The translations under genes and the position numbers were made by a program. A stretch of 20,818 nucleotides of DNA, from assembly GCA_002372545.1 (NCBI GenBank), contig DFHD01000036.1:1-20818 (forward strand), given 5' to 3'. Position 1 is the stretch's first letter; the number at the start of each line of letters is the position of its first letter. Under the pieces are notes generated by a model. It was not told the origin of the DNA and made no database searches. It was given only the letters and a program-made list of their open reading frames with translations. Positions 5,220 through 12,939 of this stretch are shown here, piece by piece. Origin of the DNA: Lachnospiraceae bacterium UBA3732. GTDB taxonomy: Bacteria > Bacillota > Clostridia > Lachnospirales > Lachnospiraceae.

Positions 5220-7351
5220 TGACGCAGTATTTCGATAATTATACTCCCGTTGGCGACATGACGGTCATTGTGATCTGTATTGTTCTTTTTACGCTGATGC
5301 GGGTTACATATATAACCAAATCCAGGCACTACACGATTTTTAAGACAATCGTGTACGTGCTTCCTTTTGCTGCTATCTTTGATATCATTTATCATTATTT
5401 TACCATTGGCAGTCCCATCCAGCATCCTTTACTTGTTTATATTTTCCGTTCTCTTTACCATTTTACCCTTTATAATATCCTATGTCTGTTCGTTCTGTAT
5501 GCTATCGTTCTGCTCAGTCTGAATTCCGTGGAAAACAGGCGGCCGATGATCGTGGCCACGTTGGCTGCATTATTCTTCACGCTGTTTGATGTTCTGGGTA
5601 CAGTATTTCGTTTCGGCTTTTTTATCCGGGACGGTAAGATCAAAAACGAGCTGGGATTTGTCTTTCCTGTTGCTTACATTTTTCTGGTCAGCATCATTAT
5701 TTATGTAGTGGCCAAGTTCAGAAATATGGTATTCAAGATGGTCCTTTTGGGCGTAAGTATTTCTGTAGCGCTGTCTTTCCTTGTGATCGGCCTGTCTCAG
5801 TTTTTCGGACAGAATTCCTTTACCTGCGTAACCTTTTTGTTTCCGATCATAGCCATTCTGTATCTGATCCATGCCAATCCCTATGATATCAGCATCGGAT
5901 CGGTGAATCGGGCCGGATTTGAGGACATGATCAAGGATTACCACCAGAAGGGACGCCATCTGATCCTGATGAGTCTCTTTCTGCCGGATTATTCGGGAGA
6001 AGGAAAAAAGTATCCGGAAGAAATCCGGATGCAGATCCGCGAGTTTACCAGCAACTCCTTTAACGGAGCTGTACTGTTCCAGGTACAGAACGGTCATATG
6101 ATCCTTGCGGGATCGCTTCAGACCAATCCCAATTACGAGCAGATCGTAAACCGGCTTCTGAATCATTTTCAGGAGGTGTATCCGCGGTTTAAGAAGGACT
6201 ACAAGATTGTGATCACGGATACCATTGATGAGATCAGCCGGAATAATGAGTATGTCGAACTCCTTCGTTATGTACACAGCATTATGGATATGAATTCCGT
6301 AAGAAAAATCCAGGTTGAGGATATCGAAGCCTTCCGGACTCATAAATTCATTGTGGAGCAGCTGGAGGATATCTGCAGGACAAAGAATCTCCGGGATGAG
6401 AGAGTGGCTGTATACTGTCAGCCGGTATTCAATCTTTCCACAAATTCTTATGATACGGCTGAGGCGCTGATGCGGCTAAAGCTTCCGCATGTGGGACTGG
6501 TATTCCCCGATCAGTTTATACCGGTGGCTGAGGAAATGGGACTCATTCACTCCCTTTCGCTGACGATTTTCTACAAGACCTGTCAGCAGATCAGAAACCT
6601 GATCATAGCCGGCTATTATGTACGCCGGATTTCCGTGAATTTCTCTGTGACAGAGCTCCGTGATAATGACTTCTGCAATGATATCAACAGGCTGATCGCT
6701 GATTGCGGTATTCCAAGCGATAAGGTTGCGATCGAGATCACAGAGAGCCAGAACGAGGCGGATTTCAATGTGATCAAGGAAAAGATCATGGAGCTGCATA
6801 CGAATGGCATAAAGTTCTATCTGGACGATTTTGGAACGGGCTACTCCAATATCGAGCGTATTATGGAGCTTCCCTTCGATATCATCAAGTTTGACCGCTC
6901 CCTTGTCATTGCAACGGCAACGGATAAGAAGTCCGAAATGATGGTAGGCAGTCTGGCCAACATGTTTGCCAATATGGACTATTCTGTTCTTTATGAAGGC
7001 GTGGAAACAGAGAAGGATGAACAGAATTGTATCAATATGTCGGCCACCTATCTGCAGGGATATAAGTATTCCCGGCCGATACCCATCGAAAGACTTACGG
7101 AGTATTTCGTGAGAAACGGAAAAAAGAGCGGAAAGGAGCCGAATATCGGCGTGGATAAGCTGCCGGAGGGGAATGCGCCGGCAGATAAGGAGAAGGCAAA
7201 GCAGGAGGAGAAGTCCGGGGTGAGAGCTTCCGAAGAGAATGCGGAGGAGAAGTCCGGAGTGAAAGCTTCCGTAGAAAAGCCGGAGGAACAGAAGCCGGGA
7301 GATAACGGAAATCTATACTCTATAAAAAATAATACAGCAGCCGGAGCATAG
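5219..7351 (+). CDS. Membrane EAL-domain protein, predicted c-di-GMP phosphodiesterase
   Basis: A 710-residue protein. About six or seven hydrophobic segments fill residues 13-220. A degenerate GGDEF-like region without the GG[DE]EF motif follows (about 225-370), then an EAL domain (about 395-630). The EAL residues needed for c-di-GMP hydrolysis are present: E415 in EALMR, N474 in SVNFS, E506 in IEITES, D536-D537 in LDDFGTGYS, K557 in IKFDRS, E593 in EGVET and Q613 in LQGY. Activity is therefore likely. Residues 635-710 are a charged tail with a repeated EEKSGV(R/K)AS unit (663-671, 676-684). It is probably transcribed alone: its own leader precedes it and the terminator overlaps its last codons. 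The membrane part probably senses a signal, unknown here. Confidence 0.92.
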   Translation: MTQYFDNYTPVGDMTVIVICIVLFTLMRVTYITKSRHYTIFKTIVYVLPFAAIFDIIYHYFTIGSPIQHPLLVYIFRSLYHFTLYNILCLFVLYAIVLLSLNSVENRRPMIVATLAALFFTLFDVLGTVFRFGFFIRDGKIKNELGFVFPVAYIFLVSIIIYVVAKFRNMVFKMVLLGVSISVALSFLVIGLSQFFGQNSFTCVTFLFPIIAILYLIHANPYDISIGSVNRAGFEDMIKDYHQKGRHLILMSLFLPDYSGEGKKYPEEIRMQIREFTSNSFNGAVLFQVQNGHMILAGSLQTNPNYEQIVNRLLNHFQEVYPRFKKDYKIVITDTIDEISRNNEYVELLRYVHSIMDMNSVRKIQVEDIEAFRTHKFIVEQLEDICRTKNLRDERVAVYCQPVFNLSTNSYDTAEALMRLKLPHVGLVFPDQFIPVAEEMGLIHSLSLTIFYKTCQQIRNLIIAGYYVRRISVNFSVTELRDNDFCNDINRLIADCGIPSDKVAIEITESQNEADFNVIKEKIMELHTNGIKFYLDDFGTGYSNIERIMELPFDIIKFDRSLVIATATDKKSEMMVGSLANMFANMDYSVLYEGVETEKDEQNCINMSATYLQGYKYSRPIPIERLTEYFVRNGKKSGKEPNIGVDKLPEGNAPADKEKAKQEEKSGVRASEENAEEKSGVKASVEKPEEQKPGDNGNLYSIKNNTAAGA

Positions 7352-7370
7352 CAGCCGGCTGCTGTTTCAT
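7335..7370. terminator. Bidirectional terminator between the EAL gene and the regulator
   Basis: CAGCAGCCGG (7335-7344) pairs perfectly with CCGGCTGCTG (7355-7364), followed by TTTCATT on the plus strand. On the minus strand the same stem is followed by a run copied from TATAAAAAATAAT, so it can also end the leftward transcript. It overlaps the last codons and stop of the EAL gene. Confidence 0.75.
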
Positions 7371-7449
7371 TACAGTATCTGTATTGTGATCAGTTTCCGC
7401 ATCTATACAGCTTCTGTATTATATACGGATTCCGTATTACATTTTTACA

Positions 7450-7821
7450 TTACAGGTTTTCCGCATGTTTCTGGAGGGCGAGGAAGGTTTCTTCGCTGAT
7501 ATCATGTTCAATCTTATGGGCATCGATCTCGGCCTGCCCTTCGTTCACACCCAGCTTGACGAAGAAACGGGTAAGAATCTGGTGACGATTAAAGATCTTT
7601 CTGGCCACTGCATCTCCGGCTTCGGTCAGGAGGATCATGCCATCCTCATTAAAGGTAATATAGCCTCTTTCGCGCAGGTGCTTGGTAGCATAGCTTACGC
7701 TGGGCTTGGATACATTCATCTGGTTGGCCACATCGATGGAACGAACATATCCCTTTTTATTTTGAATGACCAGAATGGCCTTTAAGTAGTCTTCGGCTGA
7801 TTCGTGTAATTCTGCGGGCAT
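7450..7821 (-). CDS. DtxR/MntR-family metal-dependent transcriptional regulator
   Basis: A 123-residue repressor of the short, MntR-like form without an SH3 domain. A winged helix-turn-helix spans about residues 7-70 (VRSIDVANQMNVSKPSVSYA then HLRERGYI). The dimerisation and metal-binding helices follow, with H80 (NRHQIL) and H102, E105, H106 (HKIEHDIS) at positions matching known metal ligands. H102 replaces the Glu found in Bacillus MntR, and K14 sits where that protein has Glu, so the metal (Mn or Fe) cannot be stated. Start ATG at 7821 has GGAGG just upstream. The promoter and an operator-like palindrome suggest autoregulation. No metal transporter gene lies in the window. Confidence 0.88.
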   Translation of the reverse strand: MPAELHESAEDYLKAILVIQNKKGYVRSIDVANQMNVSKPSVSYATKHLRERGYITFNEDGMILLTEAGDAVARKIFNRHQILTRFFVKLGVNEGQAEIDAHKIEHDISEETFLALQKHAENL

Positions 7822-7849
7822 TTTTACGCCTCCTTTTTTTGTCTAACTA

Positions 7850-7878
7850 ATGTTAACATATTCGAACTGCAATTTCAA
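7850..7878 (-). promoter_or_regulatory. Promoter of the metal regulator with overlapping palindrome
   Basis: Reading the minus strand, TTGAAA (7878-7873), a 17-nt gap and TAACAT (7855-7850) with an upstream TG form an extended -10 promoter. The 10-bp palindrome ATGTTAACAT (7850-7859) covers the -10 box, and TAAC-TAAT-GTTA (7844-7855) overlaps it. This is where an autorepressor would bind. Confidence 0.5.
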
Positions 7879-7922
7879 CTTTTTTCTCGAAGTGCAATTT
7901 CAGATTTTTCAACTTTTTTCTC
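7868..7922. repeat. Imperfect direct repeat in the regulator-rpmE gap
   Basis: TGCAATTTCA occurs at 7868-7877 and 7893-7902, and CAACTTTTTTCTC at 7876-7888 and 7910-7922. The second copy carries about ten extra bases between these parts. The first copy contains the -35 box of the regulator, so the second could be a duplicated promoter region. Confidence 0.6.
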
Positions 7923-7951
7923 TTGAAAACGGAAAAAAAGTGTGTTATTAT
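7923..7951 (+). promoter_or_regulatory. Promoter of rpmE
   Basis: TTGAAA (7923-7928), a 17-nt gap and TATTAT (7946-7951) preceded by TGT give a strong extended -10 promoter. Transcription should start near 7958, leaving about 220 nt of leader before rpmE. Confidence 0.75.
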
Positions 7952-8020
7952 CATTGACGTTGCTGGTATGTGATCGAGATGCGGAAGAAAATAGCAGCCA
8001 CGAAACATTGGCAGTTGTTT

Positions 8021-8127
8021 GCAGCTGACCGAAACCACATTTGTAAACCGCTTCGCAGTTTCCAAATGCGTTTTCGATTCCTGCTTCGCAGGAATGACGA
8101 AACATAACATATGTTTCTGTCAGCTGC
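8021..8127 (+). ncRNA. Structured leader RNA upstream of rpmE
   Basis: A 107-nt element closed by a 15-nt inverted repeat with one mismatch (8021-8035 with 8113-8127, core GCAGCTGAC/GTCAGCTGC apart from the mismatch). Inside are two hairpins. One is at 8038-8068 (CATTTG/CAAATG plus AAAC/GTTT). The other is at 8070-8103 (ATTCCTG/CAGGAAT around CTTCG, extended by GTTTTCG/CGAAAC). Both have CTTCG-type loops. It lies wholly within the predicted rpmE leader. It could be a ribosomal-protein autoregulatory leader (L31 leaders are known in Firmicutes) or a REP-like palindromic element; I cannot tell which by eye. Confidence 0.55.
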
Positions 8128-8180
8128 TGTGAGAAATGCGTTGTGTCACATATACGTTACGTTTGAAAAGGAGACGAGTT

Positions 8181-8390
8181 ATGAGAGAAGGAATTCATCC
8201 TGAGTACTATCAGGCAAAGGTTGTCTGCAACTGTGGAAATGAGTTTGTAACAGGTTCTACAAAGAAGGAAATCCACGTGGAAATCTGTTCCAAATGTCAT
8301 TCGTTCTATACCGGAACACAGAAGGCTGCTCAGGCAAGAGGCCGGATCGACCGCTTCAATAAGAAGTACGGCGTTCAGGGCAATAACTAG
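8181..8390 (+). CDS. rpmE: 50S ribosomal protein bL31, zinc-binding type
   Basis: A 69-residue protein of normal length for bL31, which bridges the ribosomal subunits. It begins MREGIHPEYY and has four cysteines, C16 and C18 (CNC) and C36 and C39 (CSKC), as in the zinc-containing C+ form. The tail GRIDRFNKKYG is family-typical. The start at 8181 is fixed by AAAAGGAG; an in-frame ATG at 8136 has no such site and would add non-family residues. It has its own promoter, a long structured leader and its own terminator. YqhQ and the release-factor genes follow, a familiar clostridial order. Confidence 0.97.
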   Translation: MREGIHPEYYQAKVVCNCGNEFVTGSTKKEIHVEICSKCHSFYTGTQKAAQARGRIDRFNKKYGVQGNN

Positions 8391-8410
8391 AGCTGTAAAC
8401 CGGAAGATGA

Positions 8411-8440
8411 AAAAGCCGCGCAGTATTTGCGCGGTTTTTT
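8411..8440 (+). terminator. Intrinsic terminator after rpmE
   Basis: CCGCGCA (8416-8422) and TGCGCGG (8428-8434) form a 7-bp GC-rich stem with loop GTATT, followed by six T. It lies about 25 nt after the rpmE stop and separates it at least partly from the next gene. Confidence 0.9.
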
Positions 8441-8461
8441 CGTTAAAAAAAGGATGGCAAG

Positions 8462-9517
8462 ATGAAAAGATGCAATGTGGGCGGTCAGGCAGTAATGGAG
8501 GGGATCATGATGAAGGGCCCCACATCCTATGCACTGGCAGTCAGAAAACCGGATCAGGAGATCGCACTGACGGTAACGGATTATGTTTCCTTTACCCAGA
8601 AGCATAAGGTACTGAACATTCCTATAGTAAGGGGTGTCGTGAATTTTGTGGAGTCTCTTTATATCGGCACAAAGACGCTGATGGATTCGGCAGCCTACTT
8701 CGAGGATGAGGAAGAGGAGGCCGTCTCAAAGAATAATATAGATACTGAAAATCCAGAAACAACGAAAGCAAATACAGTAGAGGTTGACACAGTAAGATCA
8801 GAAACAGCGAAAACAGATGTAAAGAAAACAGGAATAAGCGCAGAGGATAAAGGAAAAACAGATGATGCGGATCAGAAAAAGAGCGACAAAGGATTTCTGA
8901 TCGGAACCCTTCTATTTTCGCTTGTTCTTGCCATAGGTATTTTTGTGGTGCTGCCTTCATTTTTAGCGAATTTTCTTTATCATGTGACAGACAGCCATTT
9001 TCTGGTGAATCTGGCGGAGGGAGTTATGCGGCTCATTATTTTTCTGGTCTATATCTGGGCAATCTCTAAAATGGAGGAGATTCATCGCACCTTTATGTAT
9101 CATGGGGCTGAGCATAAGACCATTAATTGTCTGGAGGCGGGAGATGATCTGACGCCGGAAAATGTGCTGAGACATACCCGGTTTCATAAACGTTGCGGAA
9201 CGAGCTTTGTCTTTATTGTTATGTTTATCAGCATACTTGTTTTTATGTTCATCAAGACGGATGTAATCTGGCTGAGACTCCTTTCCCGGGTTCTTCTGAT
9301 CCCGGTGATCGCGGGGATATCCTACGAATTCATCCGGTATGCCGGAAGGCATGAGAATGCTTTTGCCAATATTCTCAGCCAGCCGGGACTCTGGGTACAG
9401 CGACTGACCACGAAGGAGCCTACCAGCGATATGGCAGAGGTAGCCATAAAGAGCGTGGAAGCCGTGATCGATGTGGAGGAATATCTGCATTGCATAAGAG
9501 ATAATTGCTTCGAATGA
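8462..9517 (+). CDS. DUF1385 (YqhQ-like) integral membrane protein
   Basis: A 351-residue polytopic membrane protein of the DUF1385 family, function unknown. The N-terminus has the family signature GGQAVMEGIMMKGP (residues 7-20) and later PIVRGVVNFVESL. The membrane part has hydrophobic segments at about 145-172, 180-203, 243-262 and 270-290. Between the first pair and the next is FMYHGAEHKT (211-220) followed by RFHKRCGTSF, a conserved His/Glu/Cys-containing stretch. Residues 80-143 are a very hydrophilic Glu/Asp/Lys/Thr-rich linker that is probably disordered. ATG 8462 is preceded by AGGATGG. Members commonly sit next to rpmE, prmC and prfA in clostridia, as here. Confidence 0.9.
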   Translation: MKRCNVGGQAVMEGIMMKGPTSYALAVRKPDQEIALTVTDYVSFTQKHKVLNIPIVRGVVNFVESLYIGTKTLMDSAAYFEDEEEEAVSKNNIDTENPETTKANTVEVDTVRSETAKTDVKKTGISAEDKGKTDDADQKKSDKGFLIGTLLFSLVLAIGIFVVLPSFLANFLYHVTDSHFLVNLAEGVMRLIIFLVYIWAISKMEEIHRTFMYHGAEHKTINCLEAGDDLTPENVLRHTRFHKRCGTSFVFIVMFISILVFMFIKTDVIWLRLLSRVLLIPVIAGISYEFIRYAGRHENAFANILSQPGLWVQRLTTKEPTSDMAEVAIKSVEAVIDVEEYLHCIRDNCFE

Positions 9518-9579
9518 ACCCTTGTGGGTTTTACGCCGAAAAACATATGACTGCCGGTGGAAAAGGAGGATGCTTCAGG

Positions 9580-10470
9580 ATGAAAAATAAAGAAATGCAC
9601 ACCGGGCTTCTCCTTTCTGCCTGTGAGGTTCTTTCTGCCGGAGACAGGGCGCTGGCATCTGCCGGTGTGGAGAATCACAGACAGGAAGCGATTATGCTGC
9701 TGGCTGAGGCATCCGGCCGGCCGGAGAAAAGCTTTTTTCTTGAGGATGACAGGATCAGCGAGCCGGAAGAGGAAATCTTCTTCTGGTATGTGGACCGAAG
9801 GACGAAGGGGGAACCCCTGCAGTATATTCTGGGATATGCCTGGTTCTACGGTTACCGGTTCAAGGTAAACGATTCGGTCCTGATCCCCAGATTTGATACA
9901 GAAAACCTGGTAGAGAAAGCGCTGAAAATGACAGATGATATAAAGCGTGTGAAAGCGCTGGATCTTTGCGCGGGAAGCGGAGCCATCGGACTTGCCTACG
10001 GGGCCGAAAGGGCGAAAAAGAATCTGTATACTGAGCTTATGCTTCTCGATATCAGCCCGGCGGCTCTTTTCACAGCCCAGCAGAATGCGGTGGACATATT
10101 TCCGGAGGCTGTATTTCTGGAGAGCGACCTTTTCCGGGAGCTTGGGGAGACTAGGTTTGATATCATCCTTTCCAATCCGCCCTATGTAACGGCGGAGGAA
10201 ATGACGTGTCTCGCATCGGAGGTTAGAGAGCACGAGCCTCATCTGGCGCTTTACGGCGGAGCGGACGGTCTGGATTTCTATCGGCGGATCATACGGGAAA
10301 GCAGACAGTTTCTGAATCCGGATGGAATTCTGATCCTTGAGATCGGCTGCAGCCAGGGAAAAGCAGTGGAAAGCCTGATGGCGGAGAATGGCTTTGCGGA
10401 GATCATGACATACAAGGACCTGGCAGGCCTGGACCGGGTAGTGACCGGCAGAAATATTGTGCGGCAGTAG
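9580..10470 (+). CDS. prmC: Release factor glutamine N5-methyltransferase
   Basis: A 296-residue enzyme that methylates the Gln of the GGQ loop in release factors using S-adenosylmethionine. The N-terminal helical domain recognises the factor. The Rossmann methyltransferase domain has IPRFDTE (102-108; usually IPRPETE), the SAM loop DLCAGSGAIG (128-137), an acidic end of strand two (LLDIS) and the catalytic NPPY (199-202). The frame is open upstream to 9505, but ATG 9580 follows AAGGAGG ten bases before it and gives the normal family length, so I prefer it. Its substrate gene prfA follows 112 nt later, a widespread pairing. Confidence 0.95.
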   Translation: MKNKEMHTGLLLSACEVLSAGDRALASAGVENHRQEAIMLLAEASGRPEKSFFLEDDRISEPEEEIFFWYVDRRTKGEPLQYILGYAWFYGYRFKVNDSVLIPRFDTENLVEKALKMTDDIKRVKALDLCAGSGAIGLAYGAERAKKNLYTELMLLDISPAALFTAQQNAVDIFPEAVFLESDLFRELGETRFDIILSNPPYVTAEEMTCLASEVREHEPHLALYGGADGLDFYRRIIRESRQFLNPDGILILEIGCSQGKAVESLMAENGFAEIMTYKDLAGLDRVVTGRNIVRQ

Positions 10471-10582
10471 CATCTCCGGTCTGATGAATCAGTGGCGAAA
10501 GTAATCATCAGCAGCGAACAGAAATATAAGAAGCGAAAAGAATAAGTGACGAAAATCAATAATATGCAGCGAGGAAAAGATT

Positions 10583-11656
10583 ATGTTTGACAAACTGGAA
10601 GAACTGGAGAAAAAACTGGCAGAGATCATGGAAAAACTCAGCGATCCCAATGTAGTGAATGACCAGAAGGAATTCCGGTCTCTCATGAAGGAGCAGAGCG
10701 ATATTCAGCCGGTAGTGGAAAAATATCAGGAATATAAGGCGGCAAAGCAGCAGCAGGAGGACGCCCTGGCCATGCTGGATGAGGAATCCGACGAGGAAAT
10801 GAGAGAGCTCGCCAAGGAAGAGCTGAACGATGCCAAAAAGGCGATCGAGAAGTGCGAGAATGACCTGAAGGTTCTGCTGCTCCCCAAGGATGCCAACGAT
10901 GATAAAAACGTGATCGTGGAAATCCGGGCCGGCGTCGGCGGAGAAGAGGCTGCGCTTTTCGCCGGAGAGCTCTTCCGGATGTATCAGCATTATGCGGATA
11001 AAAAGCGCTGGAAGGTTGAGATGATTTCTATGGATGATACGGGAATCGGCGGAATTAAAGACGCAACCTTTATGATCCAGGGCAGGGGCGCTTACTCCAA
11101 GCTGAAGTATGAAAGCGGCGTTCACCGGGTACAGAGAGTGCCGGAAACCGAGAGCGGCGGAAGAATTCATACCTCTGCGGCGTCTGTCGCTATCATGCCC
11201 GAGGCTGAGGAGGTGGATGTTGAGATTGATGAGAAGGATATCCGGATCGATGTCATGCGTGCATCCGGAAACGGCGGTCAGTGTGTCAATACAACGGATT
11301 CCGCTGTGCGTCTGACCCATTATCCCACAGGTATTGTGATCTACAGCCAGACAGAGAAGTCCCAGATCCAGAATAAGGCCAAGGCCTTTGCCCTTCTGCG
11401 GACAAAGCTGTACGATCTGGAGCTGCAGAAGGCCCATGAGGCGGAATCTGCGGCCAGAAGAAGCCAGATTGGTTCGGGAGACCGTTCCGAAAAGGTCAGA
11501 ACCTACAATTTCCCACAGGGAAGAGTAACGGATCACCGGATCAAGCTGACCTCCTACAGATTGAATGATGTGCTGAACGGGGATATTGATGAATTTATTG
11601 ACGGGCTTACGGCAGCCGATCAGGCGGCTAAACTGGCCAGCATGGAGGAGGCTTAA
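10583..11656 (+). CDS. prfA: Peptide chain release factor 1 (RF1)
   Basis: A 357-residue class I release factor that ends translation at UAA and UAG. The N-terminal domain is helical and charged (1-100). Domain 2 contains the stop-codon reading tripeptide P187-E188-T189 in RVPETESGGR, the PxT form of RF1 rather than the SPF of RF2. The peptidyl-tRNA hydrolysis loop is GNGGQ with G231-G232-Q233, the residue methylated by the adjacent prmC product. Length and sequence are normal throughout. The start at 10583 follows GAGGAAAAG. There is no clear terminator after it. Confidence 0.97.
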   Translation: MFDKLEELEKKLAEIMEKLSDPNVVNDQKEFRSLMKEQSDIQPVVEKYQEYKAAKQQQEDALAMLDEESDEEMRELAKEELNDAKKAIEKCENDLKVLLLPKDANDDKNVIVEIRAGVGGEEAALFAGELFRMYQHYADKKRWKVEMISMDDTGIGGIKDATFMIQGRGAYSKLKYESGVHRVQRVPETESGGRIHTSAASVAIMPEAEEVDVEIDEKDIRIDVMRASGNGGQCVNTTDSAVRLTHYPTGIVIYSQTEKSQIQNKAKAFALLRTKLYDLELQKAHEAESAARRSQIGSGDRSEKVRTYNFPQGRVTDHRIKLTSYRLNDVLNGDIDEFIDGLTAADQAAKLASMEEA

Positions 11657-11786
11657 ATCTGAGCTGTTCCGAGGCTTTGGGTGCTGTGCCATTCGAGAAA
11701 ACAGGCATGTTAAGTCTCCGGTTAATCAGCTGATTGACCCGTTGTAAAGGGAGATACTGTCCCGGCATACTTGGAGAGAAATATTT

Positions 11787-12890
11787 ATGTTCAAACGATT
11801 CATTAACCGGATAATGGGAGAGAACACCGACCTGCAGGAAAGGATCTTTCGGGTAATCCTGTATGTGGGCTCTGTTGTTGTGGCTATTTCCGCCATTGTG
11901 ACTTTTATGGAGGATCTGAGTCCCTTTGCGGCCATCATTACTGCCTCAGGCCTGATCTTTTTTATTCTGGTAGCTGTCGTTTACTTCCGGTTCCATCTTC
12001 TGAATCCGGCTAAGTTGCTGCTATGCTACACCTTGAATCTGCTGGTGATCCCGGCGGCCTTCTTTACCTGCGGCGGAATCGATTCCGGCATGCCGCTTTA
12101 CATGCTGGCCGGTCTGTTCATTATTATCCCGCTGCTGGACGGAAAGGCCAGGTGGATCTGCTTTACCGTTTCACTGATCGCCGATTCGTGTCTGATCGGT
12201 TTTTCCTACAATTTCATGGAAGGTACAAAGGCAAAAACGAAAATTGATTCGAACTTCATTGCCCGGCTTTCTCTGGAGGATCGGATCGTGGATATGCTGA
12301 TGTCGATCATCCTGGTATCTGTTTTTATTGGCCTTACCATCATGCTTGTGCTGAGAGCTTATATCCATGAGAGGGAAAAGGCAAAGGAGCTGTATGATCG
12401 TCTGGATGAAATGTCCAGAAAGGATGAGCTGACGGGGCTTTATAACAGACGGTATTTTTTTCATTATCTGGATGAGCATAATATCCGGGGCAGTGAAAAC
12501 TGTTATACGGCCATGTTCGATATCGATCATTTTAAGAATGTGAATGATGTATACGGTCATCTCTTCGGGGATACGGTTCTCCGGGATGTGGCCCACTGTC
12601 TGAAGGAGCTCTGCCGCGAGGATACCATCGAGCTGAGCTGCCGCTATGGCGGTGAGGAGTTCGTTGCCCTGCTGCAGGGGAACGATCCGGAGGAAATCAT
12701 TAACCGGCTGGAGGAATTCCGGCTTAAGGTCAGCAGACTCCGGTGGCAGGAGCATCCCGAGCTGGCAGTGACCATCAGCGGCGGCGTTGTCCAGTGCAAG
12801 GGCTTTCAGCATGCAAGGGATATGCTGAGTCAGGCGGATAAATATCTGTATGAAGCCAAGGAAGGCGGAAGAAACCGGATCGTTTGCTAA
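11787..12890 (+). CDS. Membrane GGDEF protein, predicted diguanylate cyclase
   Basis: A 367-residue protein with about six hydrophobic segments (roughly 21-41, 46-67, 76-93, 102-118, 121-140, 170-190), a short coiled linker (192-210) and a GGDEF domain (210-367) that should make c-di-GMP from two GTP. Catalytic features are intact: DELTGLYNRR, metal ligand D245 in FDIDHFKNVND, and G288-G-E-E-F292. The usual RxxD product-inhibition site ahead of the motif is missing; at that position the sequence reads DTIE, so feedback control is probably absent. Start ATG 11787 follows GGAGAG. An SDR gene follows 49 nt later, probably in the same transcript. The sensed signal is unknown. Confidence 0.92.
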   Translation: MFKRFINRIMGENTDLQERIFRVILYVGSVVVAISAIVTFMEDLSPFAAIITASGLIFFILVAVVYFRFHLLNPAKLLLCYTLNLLVIPAAFFTCGGIDSGMPLYMLAGLFIIIPLLDGKARWICFTVSLIADSCLIGFSYNFMEGTKAKTKIDSNFIARLSLEDRIVDMLMSIILVSVFIGLTIMLVLRAYIHEREKAKELYDRLDEMSRKDELTGLYNRRYFFHYLDEHNIRGSENCYTAMFDIDHFKNVNDVYGHLFGDTVLRDVAHCLKELCREDTIELSCRYGGEEFVALLQGNDPEEIINRLEEFRLKVSRLRWQEHPELAVTISGGVVQCKGFQHARDMLSQADKYLYEAKEGGRNRIVC

Positions 12891-12939
12891 ACGGGACTTC
12901 CGGTGCTGTTATATGCGGATGATGAAGGGTTAAAGTAAT

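Noticed and set aside
7853..8110. Minus-strand open frames across the rpmE leader
   Set aside because: The region holds the rpmE promoter and a paired leader; the translated sequence looks like non-coding DNA.
8136..8180. Longer start for rpmE
   Set aside because: bL31 begins at MREGIHPEY; the ATG at 8181 has the ribosome binding site.
9505..9579. Longer start for prmC
   Set aside because: AAGGAGG sits correctly for ATG 9580, and the extra 25 residues do not resemble PrmC.
11129..11163. Altered stop-codon recognition in RF1 (PET instead of PAT or PVT)
   Set aside because: The PxT form is kept and, from memory, PETESGGR is usual in Firmicute RF1.
11657..11786. Promoter before the GGDEF gene (TTGACC at 11734)
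   Set aside because: The only -10-like match leaves a 15-nt gap and is weak; read-through from prfA is equally likely.
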